Of a stretch of DNA of 64,000 nucleotides, positions 60,408 to 64,000 are shown piece by piece. The translations under genes and the position numbers were made by a program. Numbering within the stretch: the stretch's first letter is position 1; every line of letters starts with the position of its first letter. The notes under the pieces are model-generated. The model saw only the letters and a program-made list of their open reading frames with translations. It was not told where the DNA came from and did not search any database. The DNA comes from an uncultured Thermoleophilia bacterium (GTDB taxonomy: Bacteria; Actinomycetota; Thermoleophilia; UBA2241), in the NCBI GenBank assembly GCA_903927755.1, contig CAIYOD010000167.1, forward strand, positions 1-64,000. The letters run 5' to 3'.

Positions 60408-61907
60408 TCATCCCGCCCGTTCGGCGATGCTCGCGCTCACGGCCCGGAGCATGCCCGCAGCCTTGTGCAGCGTCTCCCGGTACTCGCGCTCGGGCACCGA
60501 GTCGGCGACGATGCCACCTCCGGCCTGCAGGAAGAGCCGGTCGCCCTTGCGCACCAGGGTCCTGATGATGATGTTCAGGTCCAACTGCCGCGCCGCGATC
60601 CAGCCGAACGAGCCGGTGTACGGTCCGCGCCGCACCGTCTCGAGCTCGTCGACGATCTCCATGCAGCGCACCTTGGGGCAGCCGGTGATCGTCCCTCCGG
60701 GGAACATCGCCTTGACCAGGTCCACTGCGTCGCGCGACGGGTGCAGATGGCCACGGACGTTGCTCACGATATGGATGACGTGGCTGTAGAACTCGTTGAC
60801 CATGAGCTCGTCCACACGCACGGTGCCGTACTCGCAGACCTTGCCGAGGTCGTTGCGCTCCAGGTCGACCAGCATGATGTGCTCCGCCCTGTCCTTTGGG
60901 TCGAGGTTGAGCTCGTCGGTGAGGTCCTCTGGGGTGAGCGAGCCGCGCGGGCGGGTGCCGGCGATGGGGCGGGTCTCCGCCCAGCCCTCGGCGTCGAGGG
61001 AGACGAGACGCTCGGGCGAAGAGCTGATCAGCTCGTAGTCGCCGAAGTGGAGGTAACCGGCGAACGGGCTGGGGTTCACGGTGCGCAGCGTGTCGTAGAG
61101 GTGCAGGCTCGGCAGGGCGTAGCAGAGGTCGAGTCGCTGGCTGAGGTTGGCCTGGAAGATGTCGCCGGCGAAGACGTACTCGCGCGTCCGGCGTACGACC
61201 TCCTGATACGCCGCCTGCGTGAAGGTGCTGCGGAACACGGGGAGGTCGTTGCCGTGGAGCGCGGCGGGGGAGGGGCGGCGCGCGGCCTCGAGGGCCGCGC
61301 CCACGCGCGCCGCCGAGGCCGCCGCCGCGTCGTCGTCGGCGGCGAGGCGGTCGACCAGCACCGCCTCGCCCGAGGCGATGTCGTAGCGCAGCAGCCTGCC
61401 CGGCAGGAAGACGTCGATGTCGGGGATGCCGAGGTCGTCGCGTACGCCGTCGGGCAGATGCTCGAGGTAGCGCACGGCGTCATAGCTGAGCAGGCCGACG
61501 AGCGCCTCCGCCTCGGGAAGCCCGTCGTCCGGGCCGGCGGGGTCGGCTGCGCCGCCCGCCGCCGGGTTTCCGCCCGCGAGTCCGGGCAGCGCCGCCAGGC
61601 GTGCGGCCCGGCGCAGCGCCTCGAACGGTGCGAGCGCGGTGAGGGCGCCGGCCTGGTCCGCGAGGGCGCGGGCCTGCGGCCCGCCCTCGCGGCGTACGCC
61701 GGCGCCCGCGGTCACGCTCACGACCCCGTTTCGCGCCCGCAGCCGGAAGACGGGGTCCCAGGCGAGGTAGTGCCGGCGGGCGAGTCGCAGGGACCCGCCG
61801 GCAGAATCGAGCAGCACGACTGGGGCCTCGTCCTCGAGCCCCAGCGCGCGCAGCAGCGCGACCGGATCGAGCTCGGAGATCTGGAAACGGGTGACGGCCG
61901 GGGTCAT
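60408..61907 (-). CDS. pabB: Aminodeoxychorismate/anthranilate synthase component I
   Basis: 499 residues. YVFAGDIFQANLSQRLDL, ISSSPERLVSLDAEGWAETR, RPIAGTRPRGSL, DLERNDLGKVCEYGTVRV and FPGGTITGCPKVRCMEIVDEL are the chorismate-binding blocks. It makes aminodeoxychorismate (with an amidotransferase not seen here) for folate. The catalytic Lys found in many PabB proteins (PIKGT) is Ala here (PIAGT), as in TrpE, so the assignment rests on the pabC neighbour. TAGACT lies 7 bases before the ATG with no Shine-Dalgarno: a leaderless start is likely. A long Ala/Gly-rich insertion is present near residues 110-130. Confidence 0.82.
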   Translation of the reverse strand: MTPAVTRFQISELDPVALLRALGLEDEAPVVLLDSAGGSLRLARRHYLAWDPVFRLRARNGVVSVTAGAGVRREGGPQARALADQAGALTALAPFEALRRAARLAALPGLAGGNPAAGGAADPAGPDDGLPEAEALVGLLSYDAVRYLEHLPDGVRDDLGIPDIDVFLPGRLLRYDIASGEAVLVDRLAADDDAAAASAARVGAALEAARRPSPAALHGNDLPVFRSTFTQAAYQEVVRRTREYVFAGDIFQANLSQRLDLCYALPSLHLYDTLRTVNPSPFAGYLHFGDYELISSSPERLVSLDAEGWAETRPIAGTRPRGSLTPEDLTDELNLDPKDRAEHIMLVDLERNDLGKVCEYGTVRVDELMVNEFYSHVIHIVSNVRGHLHPSRDAVDLVKAMFPGGTITGCPKVRCMEIVDELETVRRGPYTGSFGWIAARQLDLNIIIRTLVRKGDRLFLQAGGGIVADSVPEREYRETLHKAAGMLRAVSASIAERAG

Positions 61908-61914
61908 GGGCCCC

Positions 61915-61920
61915 AGTCTA
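61915..61920 (-). promoter_or_regulatory. -10 element of leaderless pabB
   Basis: TAGACT ends 7 bases before the ATG at 61907. Confidence 0.5.
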
Positions 61921-61968
61921 CAGAGCGGTGAGCCTACGGCGCACCGCTCGATGATTCGCCTGCGGCGA

Positions 61969-63345
61969 TCATTCGTCGTCGTACCCGTAGTCCTCGGTCT
62001 GGCGCAGGGTACGGAACTGCGTGTAGTCGCGCACGAAGCCGAGGCGTACAAGGCCGGTGGGGCCGTTGCGGTGCTTGGCGATCTTGACCTTGACCACGCC
62101 CTTGGAGGCCGGGTCGCTGGGGTCCTCGTAGATGAACATCACCATGTCGGCGTCCTGCTCGATGGCGCCCGACTCGCGCAGGTCCGCGAGCTGTGGTTCT
62201 TTGTCGGCGCGCGCCTCGGGAGAGCGGTTGAGCTGCGAGACGGCGATGACCGGTACGGAGAGCTCGCGCGCGAGCTGCTTCATGGCGCGGGAGATGTTGC
62301 TGACCTCCTGCTGGCGGTTGTCCGCGCGGCTGTCGCCGGCCATGAGCTGCAGGTAGTCGACGATGACGAGACTGAGCGGCGTCTTGGACTGCAGGCGCCG
62401 CGCCTTGGCGCGGAGCTCGAACATGTTGAGGCCGGCGGTGTCGTCGATGAAGATGTCGGCCTTCTCGAGCAGGCCGGCCGCCTGGACGAGCTTGGCGTGG
62501 TCGTCCGGCGAGAGGCTGCCGGTGCGGAGCTTGTGGGAGCTGACGCGCGCCGAGGAGCACATGAGGCGTTCGCCCAGCTCATCGGCGCTCATCTCCAGGC
62601 TGAAGATGGCTACCGCGCGCTTGCCGCCGCCGGGCGCGACGCCCTCGGTGGCGATGTGCTGCGCGATGTTGAGCGCGAGGCTCGTCTTGCCGACGCCGGG
62701 GCGCGCCGCGAGGACGATGAGGTTGGCCTTCTGGAACCCGCCCGTGAGCCTGTCGATGCCCTCGAACCCGGTCGCGACGCCGGTGATGCCGCGCTCGCCG
62801 TCGAGCGTGGCGAGGTGCTCGAAGTTGCGCACGAGCACCTGCTTGATGTGCTCGAACTCGGCGACGCTGCGCTGCTGCTGGATGGCGAACACCTTCTGCT
62901 CGCAGCGGTCGAGCAGGTCGCTGGGGTCGCCCGGATGCTGGTAGCCGAGCTCCGCGATCTCGTTGCCGACCCGGATGAGCGATCGCAGCACGCTCTGTTC
63001 GCGCACGATGCTGGCGTAGTGCGCGGCGTTGGCCGCGGCCGGCACGAACTCGGCCAGTGTGTGGACGAAGTCGCGCCCCCCGGCGCGCTCGAGCATGCCC
63101 TCGCGCTCGAGCTGGGCGCTGATGGTGACGACGTCGACCTCCTCGCCGCGCTCGAACAGTGTGAGCACGCCGCGGAAGATGAGGCGGTGCGTATCGCGGT
63201 AGAAGTCGTCGGCGGTGAGCAGTTCGGCGACCGCGGTGATGGCGTTGGGGTTGACCAGCATGGCGCCGAGCACCGACTGCTCCGCCTCGAGGTTGTGCGG
63301 CGGCAGATGCGGACTTGCGGGCGGCTCGATGCGCTCGACGGCCAT
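61969..63345 (-). CDS. dnaB: Replicative DNA helicase
   Basis: 458 residues. N-terminal domain PPHNLEAEQSVLGAMLVNP, then RecA-type ATPase: AARPGVGKTSLALNIA (Walker A), AIFSLEMSADELGERL, VIVDYLQLMAG (Walker B), SQLNRSPEARADKEPQLADL and RESGAIEQDADMVMFI. Unwinds DNA at the fork. No intein is present. ATG at 63345 follows GGAGAGCC. rplI lies directly upstream, the common order. TAGACT near 63377 could be a -10. Confidence 0.97.
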   Translation of the reverse strand: MAVERIEPPASPHLPPHNLEAEQSVLGAMLVNPNAITAVAELLTADDFYRDTHRLIFRGVLTLFERGEEVDVVTISAQLEREGMLERAGGRDFVHTLAEFVPAAANAAHYASIVREQSVLRSLIRVGNEIAELGYQHPGDPSDLLDRCEQKVFAIQQQRSVAEFEHIKQVLVRNFEHLATLDGERGITGVATGFEGIDRLTGGFQKANLIVLAARPGVGKTSLALNIAQHIATEGVAPGGGKRAVAIFSLEMSADELGERLMCSSARVSSHKLRTGSLSPDDHAKLVQAAGLLEKADIFIDDTAGLNMFELRAKARRLQSKTPLSLVIVDYLQLMAGDSRADNRQQEVSNISRAMKQLARELSVPVIAVSQLNRSPEARADKEPQLADLRESGAIEQDADMVMFIYEDPSDPASKGVVKVKIAKHRNGPTGLVRLGFVRDYTQFRTLRQTEDYGYDDE

Positions 63346-63576
63346 GGCTCTCCGGGATGGTCGGTGACGTAGGACCAGCAGTCTACTTGCTGGCGCGGAC
63401 GGGTTCCACGGGCGCGGCATGCTCTGTCAGGCGTAGTCTCAACCTCAACTTGACACTGAGAGAAGAGGGAGGAACAGTCGAGGGTACTCCTCGACGAGGG
63501 CGCCTACCGGCCCTTCCGGTAGTGCCGGGCCAGGGTGTCGATCGCGGGTCTGATGAATGACGGACCCGCGGATGCG

Positions 63577-63621
63577 CGAAGCCCCGGGGGAAGCGCTCGT
63601 CGCGCCTCGCCCGGGGCTTCG
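63577..63621 (-). terminator. Hairpin between rplI and dnaB
   Basis: 12-bp stem (63577-63588 with 63610-63621), 21-nt loop, 27 bp past the rplI stop. A second 8-bp hairpin (63543-63550 with 63563-63570) follows. The remaining 63346-63542 holds no gene and contains tandem CTCAAC copies near 63440. Confidence 0.55.
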
Positions 63622-63647
63622 GGTCTTGTGTCTTCAGCAGCGCGCCG

Positions 63648-64000
63648 TCAGGCGGGCGCGACGATGGTCTTGACGGTGGCGACGAAGCCTTCGGCGACCT
63701 CGACGTCGACCATGAAGGTGCCGATCTCCTTGATCGGCTCCTCCAGCAGGATCTTGCGCTTGTCGATCGTGATGCCGCGCGCGTCCTTGATGGCGTCGGC
63801 CACATCGGCGGCCGTGATGCTGCCGAACAGGCGGTCGCCCTCGCCGGCCTTGGCGGCAAGCGTGATGACGGTCTTGTTGAGCGTGGCGGTGAACTCCTCG
63901 GCCTGGACGGCCATGCGGGCCTCGCGCGCCTTGCGCTCTTCTTCACGACGGCGGAACTCGACGATCTTGCCCGGGGTCGCCGGTTCAGCCATCTTGCGGG
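63648..64000 (-). CDS. rplI: Ribosomal protein bL9, 3' part
   Basis: The reading frame is open to the right edge; the visible part corresponds to residues after the N-terminal domain. RKMAEPATPGK is the junction at the end of the N-terminal domain of L9, then a long helix (REEERKAREARMAVQAEEF) and the C-terminal domain (AKAGEGDRLFGSITAADVAD, DKRKILLEEPIKEIG). It is a structural protein of the large ribosomal subunit. The Met at 63992 is internal, not the start. Confidence 0.94.
   Translation of the reverse strand, partial: RKMAEPATPGKIVEFRRREEERKAREARMAVQAEEFTATLNKTVITLAAKAGEGDRLFGSITAADVADAIKDARGITIDKRKILLEEPIKEIGTFMVDVEVAEGFVATVKTIVAPA

Noticed and set aside
61891-63372. Plus-strand open frame of 493 codons over dnaB
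   Set aside because: Antisense to a clear dnaB; Val/Asp/Leu-rich shadow.
63648-63992. A complete L9 starting at the Met at 63992
   Set aside because: MAEPATPGK corresponds to the end of the L9 N-terminal domain, and the frame runs off the window.

Overview
The window is very GC-rich, has tightly packed genes with many ATGA/GTGA stop-start overlaps, and uses GTG and TTG starts freely. The gene set (EPSP synthase, PurB/PurA/PurC/PurD/PurE, DnaB next to rplI, ECF sigma, Tat-type export, drug-type ABC exporter, many lipoproteins and membrane proteins with Pro/Ser-rich linkers) suits a deep-branching actinobacterial lineage. No rRNA, tRNA or CRISPR array was recognised, so placement below phylum is not supported.

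Layout. 1-7 kb: the end of larB, a small RsbRD-N-like protein, D-Ala-D-Ala ligase, a PP2C/SpoIIE-type phosphatase with a membrane partner, and a three-gene UDP-amino-uronate operon (WbpA/WbpB/WbpD-like) ending in a strong hairpin terminator. 7-12 kb: an APC permease, a molybdopterin oxidoreductase, rubredoxin and a membrane-anchored MucB/LolA-like protein. 12-18 kb: the most striking block. Two methylamine methyltransferase genes (mttB-like and mtbB-like) are each interrupted by one in-frame TAG at the position where the trimethylamine and dimethylamine methyltransferases carry pyrrolysine. They are interleaved with secreted proteins of a repeated domain marked by a W-P-x-[ND]-P-W-[TD]-x motif. 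18-27 kb: a lipoprotein of that family, an SGNH protein, a DAO-type flavoprotein, a methyltransferase, a quinone oxidoreductase, an ECF sigma with a membrane partner, a larger family member, and aroA. 27-35 kb: cytochrome c, tandem GNAT, a zinc-ribbon membrane protein, purB, another family lipoprotein, two RidA proteins, purE and purD. 35-44 kb: two paralogous secreted hydrolases around a sialate-O-acetylesterase-type protein, a DrrAB-like ABC exporter divergent from a MarR protein fused to a repetitive beta domain, and purA. 44-51 kb: XdhC, a MobA-like/HD fusion, a COG2509-type flavoprotein, a chagasin-type inhibitor, a nitroreductase, and a redox run (Rieske, glutaredoxin, ferredoxin:thioredoxin reductase beta, Rieske, Fe-type SOD). 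51-64 kb: rsgA, a gene-poor stretch with two paralogous 19-residue microproteins, mscL with a zinc ribbon, a PEPCK-like P-loop protein, purC, vapBC, a PQQ-type sugar dehydrogenase, pabC/pabB, dnaB and the 3' part of rplI.

Main inference: the organism probably decodes UAG as pyrrolysine in methylamine methyltransferases, while the same codon ends at least a dozen other genes here, including mtbB itself. The corrinoid partners and pyl genes are not in the window. Several genes (ddl, aroA, pabB, pabC and others) have a -10-like hexamer 6 or 7 bases before the start codon and little or no Shine-Dalgarno, which suggests leaderless mRNAs.
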